Shown one piece after another: positions 29,435 through 39,430 of a stretch of 57,988 nt of DNA (position 1 is the stretch's first letter; each line of letters opens with the position of its first letter). A model generated the notes under the pieces. It was not told the origin of the DNA, searched no databases, and was given only the letters and a program-made list of their open reading frames with translations. Source of the DNA: Globisporangium splendens (lineage: Eukaryota > Oomycota > Peronosporomycetes > Pythiales > Pythiaceae); the NCBI GenBank assembly GCA_006386115.1, contig VFIW01000148.1, forward strand, positions 32,501 through 90,488. Direction: 5' to 3'. A program made the translations under genes and the position numbers.

Positions 29435-30213
29435 ATCAAAGAGTTCACCGATTCGTTTGTTTCGTTTGAAGTGAGAGTATATTGTGTTACGCTGTGCGAA
29501 CTAAAATATCCATCCCCTAGCTACACTACCGTGGTAGTTTCGTCTCGGAGTTTGGTCGGCGTCCTGACGCCACAGGCGACTCGCCGACACCTAAGTTGAG
29601 AAAGGTCCTCATGTTGGTGTTGAGGTCGTGGGCGGTAACTCGATCCACACTGGACGGGTTCCGTATACTGTCGAACAAGTGTTGCACATCGCCCTCAAGA
29701 AGGTCAGATATCTCCCGACCAGAGCTGCGTGCAGTTGAGAATGGGTACTGGGTTGAGGTCTATGATAATGATTGCCTAACCTCGAACGCGTGATCAGGCG
29801 CATGCTTCGATCTTCCACGTCCTAGGCACACAAACCACGTGACATGCCACCTCCCCATATCAACTGTTTTTCAAGTTCATCTTATTTTGATTAATCAAGA
29901 CCCGCGTATTGTATGATTGTCCAAGTGTCGTCCTCTAAGATCAAGAGATATCACACAGGACGATAAGACCCAACGAAAATTTGTATTGCAACGGTATATC
30001 ATTCGTGCCAGGAACGCGTGACGTCTAAACTCGGCCACATTACGCTTTTGACTGTGCAGTAAACACCCCACCGAAAAGACCACACAAGTGCAAGCTCCCT
30101 GCTTGCTTGCTTGCTTCCTCTCTGCCTTGCTCGTTCAAGGCTCTTCCTCGGTTATCACCTCGATGAACAATCACTGACGATGGGACAATCATCGACCACA
30201 GAAACACACAAAA
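29435..30213. other. Arm DNA without a recognised gene
   Basis: Only short frames. A GCTT repeat of four units lies at about 30,100-30,116. I see no RNA gene. Confidence 0.4.
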
Positions 30214-30995
30214 TTCGCCAGCTCACTCCGTGCCGATGCTCTTCAAGCAGAGCTGGCGAAACTCAGGGCAGAATTGGCTCCTAGCGCATCGGAGATCTGT
30301 CGGTATTACAACGATAAAGGATGGCGCAAACGTGGAGATGCCTGTAAGTGGATCCATTACGACGACTCGGAGGTGCTGAAGGAAAAACTAAAGGCAAAGG
30401 ATAAAAAAATCGAAGCCATGAAATGGTTCAGCAAACGTCGCAGTGAAATGAAATCCGATGTCGAGAAAGTGGGGACTGAAGGAACAGTTGAAGAAGAGGC
30501 ATCACGTGTTTGTATTGGATTGCTCGGTGTCCATGTCAGGTTCGATGTGGGACATGTTGGTGGCCGCGTGGCACTAGTACCTGTCCAATCGCCTCGCTCA
30601 AGGCGCCTCGCTCGACTTGGTATCGGTCGTGACGTTTGATAGTGACACAAGAATTGAATATGAAGCCCAGAATGTCATGGACAGGGGAAACGCATCTCTT
30701 TGGTTTTGCGGAGGGGGGAGGCACGTGGTACAGCGCTGGTCTGAATGCTGCCAACGGAGTGCTCTCACGTAACGATTTCAAGACATACAGACCCATCGTG
30801 GTGTTTTTCTCGGATGGACAGCCCGAAGATCAGGGTCCCGGCGAACAGTTGACCATTTCTCTGCGACAGAGTTGCGGCGAATCTGGGCGTGAGGCGTTTG
30901 CTGTGGGGTTTGGCAGCATCAATCTTCAGGTGCTGCAACGCGTTGCCGAGATGCTGGGCGGCACGTACCACCATGCCTTGACATGCACGGAATGA
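30214..30995 (+). pseudogene. CCCH-finger / von Willebrand A domain gene, broken
   Basis: The first frame has a short helix (ALQAELAKLRAELAPS), a CCCH-like finger in which the second Cys is Trp (CRYYNDKGWRKRGDACKWIH), and a Lys-rich coiled coil. After a frame change the second frame gives the vWA metal-site motif: VFVLDCSVSMSGSMW (DxSxS), then a TAG and LDLVSVVTFDS. A further frame change gives GGGTWYSAGLNAAN and RPIVVFFSDGQPED, the later metal-site Thr and the Asp-Gly strand. A working protein would need two frame corrections and loss of one stop. Introns cannot remove all of these in an obvious way. The same lesions are in the copy at 41,456-42,237, so they predate or were copied with the palindrome. 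Confidence 0.75.
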
Positions 30996-31569
30996 AGACG
31001 ACCTTTCAATCGATTTCCACCTTGCACTCTTCAACGTCTGTGCGAAAAACTAAAAATGTTGCCTGGCTGGGGGTGTCTAGTTATCGCCATGACGACTCTA
31101 CAGACCACTTAGCATCGGGTTTATCTCGAATCGAAGAGACCGACGACAGTATCGATTCTTTGTCCACTCTTCATGTTTCCGCACCATAAACGGTCGTGTA
31201 TTGTTTAGGATCCCTAAATTCTAGAGACGAAAAAGCCCCTTCAGCACCAGTCAACCTGGAAAGAAGAAAGTAGCATCACAACGGGCTACCTCACTAGAAC
31301 TGGAACACTCTTCGACAATGTTTCGTGCTCTCGTCCGTCTTCCGGAGTTGTCCATTGTCGAACCTTCGATGCTTGCTCATCAGTTCAGATGCACCAGCCT
31401 AGTACTTTCTCGTTTCTGATTATATTCTGGATTTGGGGAGTTGTTGGTCAGATAAAGATTGCAAGAGCGACCAACGGGTATACTCATATACTTGGTATCA
31501 AGATCGCGCGCGGACCGACGGGTGTACTCATGGACTTGGTATCAGGATCAAACAGTAACGATACCTCTA
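30996..31569. other. Non-coding arm DNA
   Basis: Contains a diverged tandem pair of about 45 bp (CTTGGTATCAAGATCGCGCG / CTTGGTATCAGGATC, 31,465-31,550). The only cluster of differences between the arms lies at 31,426-31,441. Confidence 0.5.
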
Positions 31570-32469
31570 CTATTGTGCTTCGACAAGAAAGCGAGCTACC
31601 GGTACGGCCTCAATTGGATACGCCTCTCGGTCATACTCCACAGGCATACGCATCGCTTCATCAACGATCATGTCGAAGTAACCTAAGAATCTCTCTGCAT
31701 CGAAACCGCAGTCGGGATTGAACCCGTACACAGCGGTTTTGATGAACGACGCGACTTCTTTTGCGCGGGCTCCGCACTGGGCTTGACGAGAGAGGAGAAC
31801 GTGTCTGTTAGTTCAAGCGTAGTATTTCACGTCATAAACCCATGGTCATACCTGCTCTTGAACCCAATCGTCCAGGTTGCGCTTGAGGTTGTCACGGTGT
31901 GTGACGCCATTCGGGTAGTACTGCCAACTTCGGACAACGAAGCCTCCTTCCTTTTCCAGCTCTTTGATTGTAGGATTCACATGCTTGTCTCGCTGTCCCT
32001 CGATCATCTTGTACAGACGTGGTCATTCACTGCCGTAAATGCGGCGCTGCTTAGGACACGCGGACACATCAAGCACTGCAACCCCTGGCTGGAGTTTTTG
32101 CTCGCGTGGATTGACGATTGATTTGGGATGGCTGTGTGAGAGTGCGTTGAAGAGCTGGGATGACTTGTCCACAACGGCCGTGAGCGTGTTGTGTGTCCTG
32201 CGTGCATAGCTGTGCACTTGACGGAGTTCGTCTCTAATCTCTGTCAGTGTGGTCTCCATGCGGTCTCCGCGCGCATCAGCAGCACTGGCACGCTCTTCGG
32301 TAGCACTGGCACGTTGGCGTTCCTGCGCGAGGGTGTTCTCCGCAGTCTGTGCGCGCTGCTGCTCATGCTGGAGAGAGCGAAGCGCGGCTAAGAACACCTC
32401 ACGACTACGAAGGTCCTCATTGTGAAGAATCTCGTGCTCCAGCGCACGAAGCGTGTCCACGGTGGCCAT
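31570..32469 (-). pseudogene. Coiled-coil gene with giant-virus-like C-terminal module, one intron, one stop
   Basis: Two exons, 31,852-32,469 and 31,570-31,776, join in phase across a 75-bp intron and give about 274 codons. The N-terminal half is a long coiled coil (EQQRAQTAENTLAQERQRAS). After RRIYGSE comes an in-frame TGA (32,023-32,025), then YKMIEGQRDKHVNP, YYPNGVTHRDNLKRNL and, after the intron, a globular end. The YKMIEGQ...NPNxxxxWN-like pattern resembles the C-terminal module (DUF3627-like) of MSV199/Bro-N proteins of large DNA viruses; that is from memory of the family and tentative. The single stop, probably from a CGA codon, is shared with the copy at 39,981-40,880. Confidence 0.5.
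31777..31851 (-). other. Predicted 75-bp spliceosomal intron
   Basis: In the minus direction it begins GTATGA, has the branch-site-like CTAAC, a pyrimidine-rich stretch and ends CAG. Removal keeps the frame from VQEQ to CGARAKEV. Confidence 0.6.
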
Positions 32470-32559
32470 GGCGTTCAAAATTCTGAATGGCGGTTTTGTT
32501 TCTTGTGTTCAGTTTAGGGAACTCCTGGTTTGGTGTGTACCACACTACTATATTTTGTC

Positions 32560-32848
32560 TGCCTTCAAGTGATGTGGTCCAGTTGGAGAACGTGGGTGTG
32601 GAGTTTTGGACGCAAGCAATTGGTCCAGCGTGGCGAGGACGTCAATGCCGAGTACGTGTATGGCGACACTGCGCTGATCACGGCTGGTTGGACTGGACTA
32701 GTCATCTGGATGTGGTGCAGGATCTCGTCGACGCTGGCGCGGACGTTAATACCAAGGACAATGATGGCATGACAGCACTTTTGCGAGCTTGATCGGGTGC
32801 GCTTCCTTCTCGAGAACGGCGCGGACAAAGACACTGCGCTGATATAGG
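32560..32848 (+). pseudogene. Ankyrin-repeat remnant
   Basis: Three overlapping frames each give part of an ankyrin series: EDVNAEYVYGDTALITAGWTG, then HLDVVQDLVDAGADVNTKDN with GMTALL, then DRVRFLLENGADKDTALI. The consensus pieces GADVN and TAL are clear. At least two frameshifts separate them. It is the 5'-less remains of an ankyrin protein; such proteins are common both in oomycetes and in giant viruses. Confidence 0.75.
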
Positions 32849-33019
32849 AAGACCGTCACGAAGTGTACAACAGCGGTCGAGCGCCACCTCCGCGTAATCG
32901 TTGGATTCCAATGAAAGAGCGTCGCCGACATCGACGTACTACGGATCCGATCCAGCAAGACCATGATGTCTAGGGTCAAATACAAAACAAACTGACTGAT
33001 AGATTTATGTATTAAAGGA

Positions 33020-33322
33020 TTACTCTGAACCAAAGGTGCGCTTCCTACCCCGGTGAATTCCTTTACGCGCGCATTCGCCAAGCAGCTCGCGAACGTCGTT
33101 TGTCAGCGTCTGATACGAAGCTTGAAGTGTTGTCAACTCGAAACGCATGTCCGATACCGTTCGTTCTAGTTGAAGGCGTGCTCGTTTCTCTGCCTGGAGG
33201 TCACTACGGACAATGGATTGATTCATGTATTCCTCTGGTGACCGGGATTCAGATGAAGTGGGCTGTAGAGTTGAACGACTGCCGGAAGTTGTAAAGGGAT
33301 TCGAACAACGAATGGTTTTCAT
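33020..33322 (-). CDS. Small coiled-coil protein, unknown
   Basis: 100 residues from an ATG. Ser/Thr-rich start, then a coiled coil (SDLQAEKRARLQLERTVSDM) and a basic end finishing RKRTFGSE. The ending recalls RRIYGSE before the stop in the neighbouring coiled-coil gene, so the two may be related pieces. There is no known domain. The same ORF is at 39,128-39,430. It could be a fragment of a larger broken gene. Confidence 0.4.
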   Translation of the reverse strand: MKTIRCSNPFTTSGSRSTLQPTSSESRSPEEYMNQSIVRSDLQAEKRARLQLERTVSDMRFELTTLQASYQTLTNDVRELLGECARKGIHRGRKRTFGSE

Positions 33323-33415
33323 TCGCGCCTCGCCTCATAAGATCGCCAACTTTGCGTGAAGATACTGGTTGCATTCTTGCTGGCAGATCGCCACAATCGA
33401 TCTCACTCTCGAGTG

Positions 33416-33545
33416 ATGAAGTCCTTCAAGCGCAAGCGTCCTCCAGGCGACTCGGACTTCGGAGACGTGACACCCCGCCTCGCGAGTCTGCGTGTGGCTC
33501 TAGCCGACGAGATCGTCCCGGTGTCCGATAGCAAGCCGGAGCGAG
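33416..33545 (+). pseudogene. Fanzor 5'-end fragment
   Basis: MKSFKRKRPPGDSDF...PRLASLR...DEIVPVSDSKPE matches the start of the central Fanzor ORF (MESTKRKRPPDNPDF...PRLACLR...DEIVPESDSEPE) at about two thirds of positions. It lacks a 12-residue insertion found in the central copy. The likeness stops where the Bro-N-like gene's 3' end begins; nothing of the nuclease follows. The inverted copy is at 38,905-39,034. Confidence 0.75.
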
Positions 33546-33563
33546 AAGACATGTTCATGGACC

Positions 33564-35153
33564 CTACTCTGCTTCAGGAAATCTCTTGCTCAATCGTCGG
33601 TTGAGCTCTTCGAGCTCTCGAATGCGCTCGTTTTGCGCGTCGGTGGTCCGCTGCAGTGCTTCGATTTGGTTATTCTTGGTGTTGATTTCTGCGGCGGCTT
33701 TCAGCTGGGCGTTCTCAAGACGCAACTCTTCCACTCGCATTCGCTCCGTTACAGTTTCCATTTGCTTCTCGAAAACTGCAACAACACACTCCAAATCCTT
33801 GACGCGCAGTTCGTACGTGTACTTCAAGTCGTTGGTCTGAACCTTGTGTACGTGCTTCAAATCGTCGACCTGAGTCTTGTGTACGTGCTTCAAATCTTTT
33901 ATTTCCTCCGCGTGCTTCGACGCTTGGATTGTCATGCTGCCATTGTACTTGTCCGCGATCGTCTGCATGACCGTACGCACTGCTTTGCGATCCGCATTGT
34001 TGAGCGTGACAAGTTCGGCGGTTTTGTCGTAGCGAAAGTGGGTCTCGTCGATAATGGATTTGCGCAAAATCGTTTCCGCTTCGCTAAGCGTGTCAGCGGG
34101 AACAAAAATCACGGTATCCAACAGCGTTCCAGCTCCAAACGTGAAGTGGTGATCATAAAAACGATCCTTGATCTTGCCTGAGCGCCCAAACTTGTACACC
34201 TTTGCATCTCCATCTCGTATCGTCGTGTCTACGAGGTAGATGCACGCGAGGTCGTTTGGCACGAGCTTCATGAATGCTTGGAGAAACGTCTTGTCGATCT
34301 TGCATAGCGTCGACAGCATCTCTTTCTTCTGCTCCACGGTTCCATACGCCAAAGTAAACACTTGCTTATACACCCAGCCGCGAAACTCCTCAGCCACTGG
34401 CGAGCGCGTGTTGTGAAGCGCGTGCATCAGACCCGAGAATGTCAGGAAGATTTCCTTAGTCGAAGCGCGCTGAACAGAGTGATGTTCTTGTAGAGAAGTG
34501 TCACTCTTTTGAAGATGTCCTTGATCCGAGGGGTCACTATCAGCACGTTGCTTAATTCCACTCCCAGTGGGTTTGGATTTAAGCAAAGCAAACCACACGA
34601 AGTCGATCGATTCGCGATACGTGCTGTCTCCGCGCTGAATGATTTCTGGAAGCCGGCGACTTTCAAACACGACGCCCACGTCCTTCGCCTTGAAGTAGAT
34701 GCCGTTCATCGTGCGCTCGCCCCGCATCTCCACCTGGTAGCTTGCGCCGGCTTTGTCCACGAAAAACGTGAGATCTTTGTCCGCGATGACCGGCGGGGCG
34801 AGTGGGTACGAGTTCTCCTTCGCGATCACGATGAGTCGCTCAACGCGCTCGTCCTTCTTCGCCAGACGAACATCGGACTTGGGTGCATACGATGTCTTCA
34901 CGCGTAGCTCTCCATTCTCCACACTCTTCTTGGACACAAAGACGACATGAAGATCTTCTTCCGCAATGAAGCTCTTGGCGGAGCGCTTGTAGCGCTTGGC
35001 AAAGAAGTCTTTGAGCTCCGCGTAGTGGAACAGCTGGTCGACGTTGACATAAATCTCGTCGCCCAGCACAACCTCGTATTCATCCATCGCCAGCCTGGCG
35101 CGCTTCGCCTCGCTCTCGCTCGCATTAGCGCTTGATCGCTTGCTTGTCGTCAT
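33564..35153 (-). CDS. Bro-N / T5orf172-like protein, giant-virus type
   Basis: 529 residues, intact, from the ATG at 35,153. Residues about 145-175 (ERTMNGIYFKAKDVGVVFE) fit the Bro-N DNA-binding domain. Residues 235-300 (IFLTFSGLMHALHNTRSPVAEEFRGWVYKQVFTL...) fit the helical part that follows Bro-N in proteins of nucleocytoplasmic large DNA viruses. Residues 303-350 (CIYLV...VYKFGRSGKIKDRFYDHH) fit the T5orf172/GIY-YIG-like domain. The C-terminal 130 residues are a coiled coil starting with 11-residue repeats (DLKHVHKTQVD). The role is unknown; DNA binding is likely. It is divergent from its twin at 37,297-38,886, with the Fanzor between them. Intactness in both arms contrasts with decayed neighbours. 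Confidence 0.75.
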   Translation of the reverse strand: MTTSKRSSANASESEAKRARLAMDEYEVVLGDEIYVNVDQLFHYAELKDFFAKRYKRSAKSFIAEEDLHVVFVSKKSVENGELRVKTSYAPKSDVRLAKKDERVERLIVIAKENSYPLAPPVIADKDLTFFVDKAGASYQVEMRGERTMNGIYFKAKDVGVVFESRRLPEIIQRGDSTYRESIDFVWFALLKSKPTGSGIKQRADSDPSDQGHLQKSDTSLQEHHSVQRASTKEIFLTFSGLMHALHNTRSPVAEEFRGWVYKQVFTLAYGTVEQKKEMLSTLCKIDKTFLQAFMKLVPNDLACIYLVDTTIRDGDAKVYKFGRSGKIKDRFYDHHFTFGAGTLLDTVIFVPADTLSEAETILRKSIIDETHFRYDKTAELVTLNNADRKAVRTVMQTIADKYNGSMTIQASKHAEEIKDLKHVHKTQVDDLKHVHKVQTNDLKYTYELRVKDLECVVAVFEKQMETVTERMRVEELRLENAQLKAAAEINTKNNQIEALQRTTDAQNERIRELEELNRRLSKRFPEAE

Positions 35154-35279
35154 CGTCTCACGTTAAGGTTTCTTTTTTTGCAAACGTCGATCACGCTTGA
35201 TGGAGGTGATCAATGAGTGTGTTTTTTTATGACCACAAGTTTGTACTTGGGCATACAAACATCAAGTACGATTTGCTGG

Positions 35280-37170
35280 TTCGCATCGACTCAGAGGTGG
35301 GAATTATACAATACTTCGAATTCACATTGACTTCTTTGAACTGGCCGTGTCTTGGTTTGTAGATTGCCACTTTCGATTTCACTCGACAGCAATGGAGTCG
35401 ACAAAACGCAAACGCCCTCCAGACAACCCGGATTTCGAAGTCATGATGCCCCGTCTCGCGTGTCTGCGCCTGCGTTCCCGGAAGCGTCAACGTATGACTT
35501 CAGTTGACGAGATCGTCCCGGAGTCCGACAGCGAGCCGGAGCAAGAAAACCTGCCCGCTCCTGTGCGTTCATTCGAACAATTGCCTCGCGCCACGTCCAG
35601 TTGTGCACAAGTGGTAGCAGACGTTCCTTCTTGGTGTGAGTGGCCTGTGGCAGTGCGTGCTAGAGAGATCTGTCTTCCGTCGGACCAAGAGAAGACTTCC
35701 CTAGCACTCTAGAAGAGACTCAAGGGCAAGTCGTGGTTAACGCTGAATAACACGATTGAGAGGCCAGCAGCGAAGAGTACCAACCAACCAAAGCGTCAAG
35801 ATCCAGTCCCTAGTGATTTAGAGAATACTCCAAACAGTACAATCAAATTGAGACTGTACCCGACCAAGCCACAAGTGAAGCTCCTGAAAAAGATGTTCAG
35901 CACCTATCGAGCGATCTACAGCAAGCTCGTCGAGTCCTCGCGCGACGATTGTTACAAGCTGAAGAAGCCTGATCGGTTCGCAATGTATCGTCTGATCTCC
36001 CAAAAGCACTCGCTGGCGAAATATCTTCCTGAGTATAACGTGGACGTTCCGGACGATGTCATGAGCTCAACTTTTCGAGACTATGAAAAGGCGCTGACGT
36101 CTTCAATGACGTTGTTCAAGAAACTACGGGAGAAAGTCAAGAAGTCATCGTTCCCGGAGCTCAAGTTCAAGTCCAAGAAACACATCTCGTAATCGATCGT
36201 ACTTCGAGCAAGAGACACCAAATTGAGCGACGGACCGTGCGAATCTTTATCAGTAAATTTGGCTTCTCGAAGGATGAAGGAAGCAAGATCAAGCAGGAGC
36301 TACCCCAACTTGAGTTCGCCGTCCGTCTCTAACGAACTCGAGATGAGAAGTTCTATCTTTGCATTCATCGCGTGAGAGAGTTTGAAAAGACAATGACAGG
36401 ACGAGTGTATGAGATCGATCCAGGTGTGCGCAGCTTCATCACGATGTACGACCCCGATGGCGTGACGTTGGGAGAGGACGATGCGAATGAAGAGATTTTC
36501 TGAAATTGCCTCGAGATCGATAGAGCGATCTTAAGGAAGACCAAGGAGACCTCGAAACGATAGCTTTACCGTCAGAAATAGCGCATATTCATGATGTTCC
36601 GGCGCGTGAAGGCTATGATCGCAAACATGCATCAAAAGGCGTCAAACTGGCTTTCGAAGAACTACAAAGAAGTTTTCTTTCTTCGTTCCAGACAACAGAC
36701 ATGACCTCGAAGCAAAAAGAATATCGAACAAGGCGTCGCGCGCAATGCTGATGTGGTCGCACTACAAGTTCAAGATGAATCTGAAGTACAAGATGAAGAG
36801 ATCAGGAGGAGGGTGGTCAAGTGGAAAGAACACTACACGACGAAGACGTGCTCATGATGCGGGAGAATCAACCGAAACATCACACACGGGAAAGTCGTCC
36901 ACTGTAGGAAGTGTGAGCGGACGATGAATCGAGACGTGAACTCCGAACGCAAAATCTAACTCAAGAACAAACACATCCTCACCTGGCTCGTCGAGCTCGG
37001 GTGCCCGGAGATGCCAACTTCGAGGATGTGAGGTGCTCTACGTTTACTTTGCGTATCCACCCTAAACAAAAAAACAGAAATTCGTTAACGAATCGTGTTG
37101 GTACTTTGGTATTTCGTGGTAAATTGGGGATCTTTTGAGGCGATTATTTGACAAATTTTTCCGTTGCGTG
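35280..37170. other. Palindrome spacer (1,891 bp)
   Basis: The unique axis between the arms. The decayed Fanzor fills 35,392 to about 37,025. The last 145 bp are A/T-rich and contain the perfect palindrome ATTCGTTAACGAAT at about 37,080-37,093. Confidence 0.9.
35392..37025 (+). pseudogene. Fanzor (eukaryotic TnpB-like RNA-guided nuclease), decayed
   Basis: From the ATG at 35,392 one frame runs to 36,192 with a single TAG (35,710). It has a Lys/Arg-rich N-terminal extension (KRKRPP), an acidic segment, then the TnpB-type start KLRLYPTKPQVKLLKKMFST. Later pieces in shifted frames give the RuvC-I motif IDPGVRSFITMYDPDG with its Asp, a RuvC-II region reading SFQTTDMTS, where a Glu is expected after Phe, and a zinc ribbon (TC-S-stop-C, later HCRKCERTMN) followed by the RuvC-III motif RDVNSERKI with its Asp. 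At least five stops and two frameshifts are present. Fanzors are programmable DNA nucleases spread by transposons and giant viruses. I am confident of the family and of its inactivity. Subtype is not resolved. Confidence 0.88.
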
Positions 37171-37296
37171 CCAGCAAATCGTACTTGATGTTTGTATGCC
37201 CAAGTACAAACTTGTGGTCATAAAAAAACACACTCATTGATCACCTCCATCAAGCGTGATCGACGTTTGCAAAAAAAGAAACCTTAACGTGAGACG

Positions 37297-38886
37297 ATGA
37301 CGACAAGCAAGCGATCAAGCGCTAATGCGAGCGAGAGCGAGGCGAAGCGCGCCAGGCTGGCGATGGATGAATACGAGGTTGTGCTGGGCGACGAGATTTA
37401 TGTCAACGTCGACCAGCTGTTCCACTACGCGGAGCTCAAAGACTTCTTTGCCAAGCGCTACAAGCGCTCCGCCAAGAGCTTCATTGCGGAAGAAGATCTT
37501 CATGTCGTCTTTGTGTCCAAGAAGAGTGTGGAGAATGGAGAGCTACGCGTGAAGACATCGTATGCACCCAAGTCCGATGTTCGTCTGGCGAAGAAGGACG
37601 AGCGCGTTGAGCGACTCATCGTGATCGCGAAGGAGAACTCGTACCCACTCGCCCCGCCGGTCATCGCGGACAAAGATCTCACGTTTTTCGTGGACAAAGC
37701 CGGCGCAAGCTACCAGGTGGAGATGCGGGGCGAGCGCACGATGAACGGCATCTACTTCAAGGCGAAGGACGTGGGCGTCGTGTTTGAAAGTCGCCGGCTT
37801 CCAGAAATCATTCAGCGCGGAGACAGCACGTATCGCGAATCGATCGACTTCGTGTGGTTTGCTTTGCTTAAATCCAAACCCACTGGGAGTGGAATTAAGC
37901 AACGTGCTGATAGTGACCCCTCGGATCAAGGACATCTTCAAAAGAGTGACACTTCTCTACAAGAACATCACTCTGTTCAGCGCGCTTCGACTAAGGAAAT
38001 CTTCCTGACATTCTCGGGTCTGATGCACGCGCTTCACAACACGCGCTCGCCAGTGGCTGAGGAGTTTCGCGGCTGGGTGTATAAGCAAGTGTTTACTTTG
38101 GCGTATGGAACCGTGGAGCAGAAGAAAGAGATGCTGTCGACGCTATGCAAGATCGACAAGACGTTTCTCCAAGCATTCATGAAGCTCGTGCCAAACGACC
38201 TCGCGTGCATCTACCTCGTAGACACGACGATACGAGATGGAGATGCAAAGGTGTACAAGTTTGGGCGCTCAGGCAAGATCAAGGATCGTTTTTATGATCA
38301 CCACTTCACGTTTGGAGCTGGAACGCTGTTGGATACCGTGATTTTTGTTCCCGCTGACACGCTTAGCGAAGCGGAAACGATTTTGCGCAAATCCATTATC
38401 GACGAGACCCACTTTCGCTACGACAAAACCGCCGAACTTGTCACGCTCAACAATGCGGATCGCAAAGCAGTGCGTACGGTCATGCAGACGATCGCGGACA
38501 AGTACAATGGCAGCATGACAATCCAAGCGTCGAAGCACGCGGAGGAAATAAAAGATTTGAAGCACGTACACAAGACTCAGGTCGACGATTTGAAGCACGT
38601 ACACAAGGTTCAGACCAACGACTTGAAGTACACGTACGAACTGCGCGTCAAGGATTTGGAGTGTGTTGTTGCAGTTTTCGAGAAGCAAATGGAAACTGTA
38701 ACGGAGCGAATGCGAGTGGAAGAGTTGCGTCTTGAGAACGCCCAGCTGAAAGCCGCCGCAGAAATCAACACCAAGAATAACCAAATCGAAGCACTGCAGC
38801 GGACCACCGACGCGCAAAACGAGCGCATTCGAGAGCTCGAAGAGCTCAACCGACGATTGAGCAAGAGATTTCCTGAAGCAGAGTAG
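37297..38886 (+). CDS. Bro-N / T5orf172-like protein, right-arm copy
   Basis: Identical in protein sequence over all 529 residues to the gene at 33,564-35,153. ATG at 37,297, preceded by an A-run (GCAAAAAAAGAAACC). The two copies are transcribed away from the Fanzor and from the palindrome axis, and their upstream 120 bp are part of the arms, so promoters are shared in sequence. Identity could reflect gene conversion between arms, very recent duplication, or an assembly effect. Confidence 0.75.
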   Translation: MTTSKRSSANASESEAKRARLAMDEYEVVLGDEIYVNVDQLFHYAELKDFFAKRYKRSAKSFIAEEDLHVVFVSKKSVENGELRVKTSYAPKSDVRLAKKDERVERLIVIAKENSYPLAPPVIADKDLTFFVDKAGASYQVEMRGERTMNGIYFKAKDVGVVFESRRLPEIIQRGDSTYRESIDFVWFALLKSKPTGSGIKQRADSDPSDQGHLQKSDTSLQEHHSVQRASTKEIFLTFSGLMHALHNTRSPVAEEFRGWVYKQVFTLAYGTVEQKKEMLSTLCKIDKTFLQAFMKLVPNDLACIYLVDTTIRDGDAKVYKFGRSGKIKDRFYDHHFTFGAGTLLDTVIFVPADTLSEAETILRKSIIDETHFRYDKTAELVTLNNADRKAVRTVMQTIADKYNGSMTIQASKHAEEIKDLKHVHKTQVDDLKHVHKVQTNDLKYTYELRVKDLECVVAVFEKQMETVTERMRVEELRLENAQLKAAAEINTKNNQIEALQRTTDAQNERIRELEELNRRLSKRFPEAE

Positions 38887-38904
38887 GGTCCATGAACATG
38901 TCTT

Positions 38905-39034
38905 CTCGCTCCGGCTTGCTATCGGACACCGGGACGATCTCGTCGGCTAGAGCCACACGCAGACTCGCGAGGCGGGGTGTCACGTCTCCGAAGTCCGAGT
39001 CGCCTGGAGGACGCTTGCGCTTGAAGGACTTCAT
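38905..39034 (-). pseudogene. Fanzor 5'-end fragment, right-arm copy
   Basis: Inverted copy of 33,416-33,545, with the ATG at 39,034. It lies just beyond the 3' end of the Bro-N-like gene and points toward it. Confidence 0.75.
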
Positions 39035-39127
39035 CACTCGAGAGTGAGATCGATTGTGGCGATCTGCCAGCAAGAATGCAACCAGTATCTTCACGCAAAG
39101 TTGGCGATCTTATGAGGCGAGGCGCGA

Positions 39128-39430
39128 ATGAAAACCATTCGTTGTTCGAATCCCTTTACAACTTCCGGCAGTCGTTCAACTCTACAGCCCACTTCATCTG
39201 AATCCCGGTCACCAGAGGAATACATGAATCAATCCATTGTCCGTAGTGACCTCCAGGCAGAGAAACGAGCACGCCTTCAACTAGAACGAACGGTATCGGA
39301 CATGCGTTTCGAGTTGACAACACTTCAAGCTTCGTATCAGACGCTGACAAACGACGTTCGCGAGCTGCTTGGCGAATGCGCGCGTAAAGGAATTCACCGG
39401 GGTAGGAAGCGCACCTTTGGTTCAGAGTAA
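39128..39430 (+). CDS. Small coiled-coil protein, right-arm copy
   Basis: Identical to the 100-residue ORF at 33,020-33,322. It lies 94 bp from the Fanzor fragment start, in divergent orientation to it. Function unknown. Confidence 0.4.
   Translation: MKTIRCSNPFTTSGSRSTLQPTSSESRSPEEYMNQSIVRSDLQAEKRARLQLERTVSDMRFELTTLQASYQTLTNDVRELLGECARKGIHRGRKRTFGSE

Larger units (their letters stand above)
27130..35279. repeat. Left arm of the 8.15-kb palindrome
   Basis: Position x in this arm corresponds to 72,450 - x in the right arm (72,451 - x below about 31,430). Every frame compared is identical between the arms except for a small cluster of differences at about 31,426-31,441. The inner end is GATTTGCTGG at 35,279; the outer end is a breakpoint inside the LTR. 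Confidence 0.95.
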
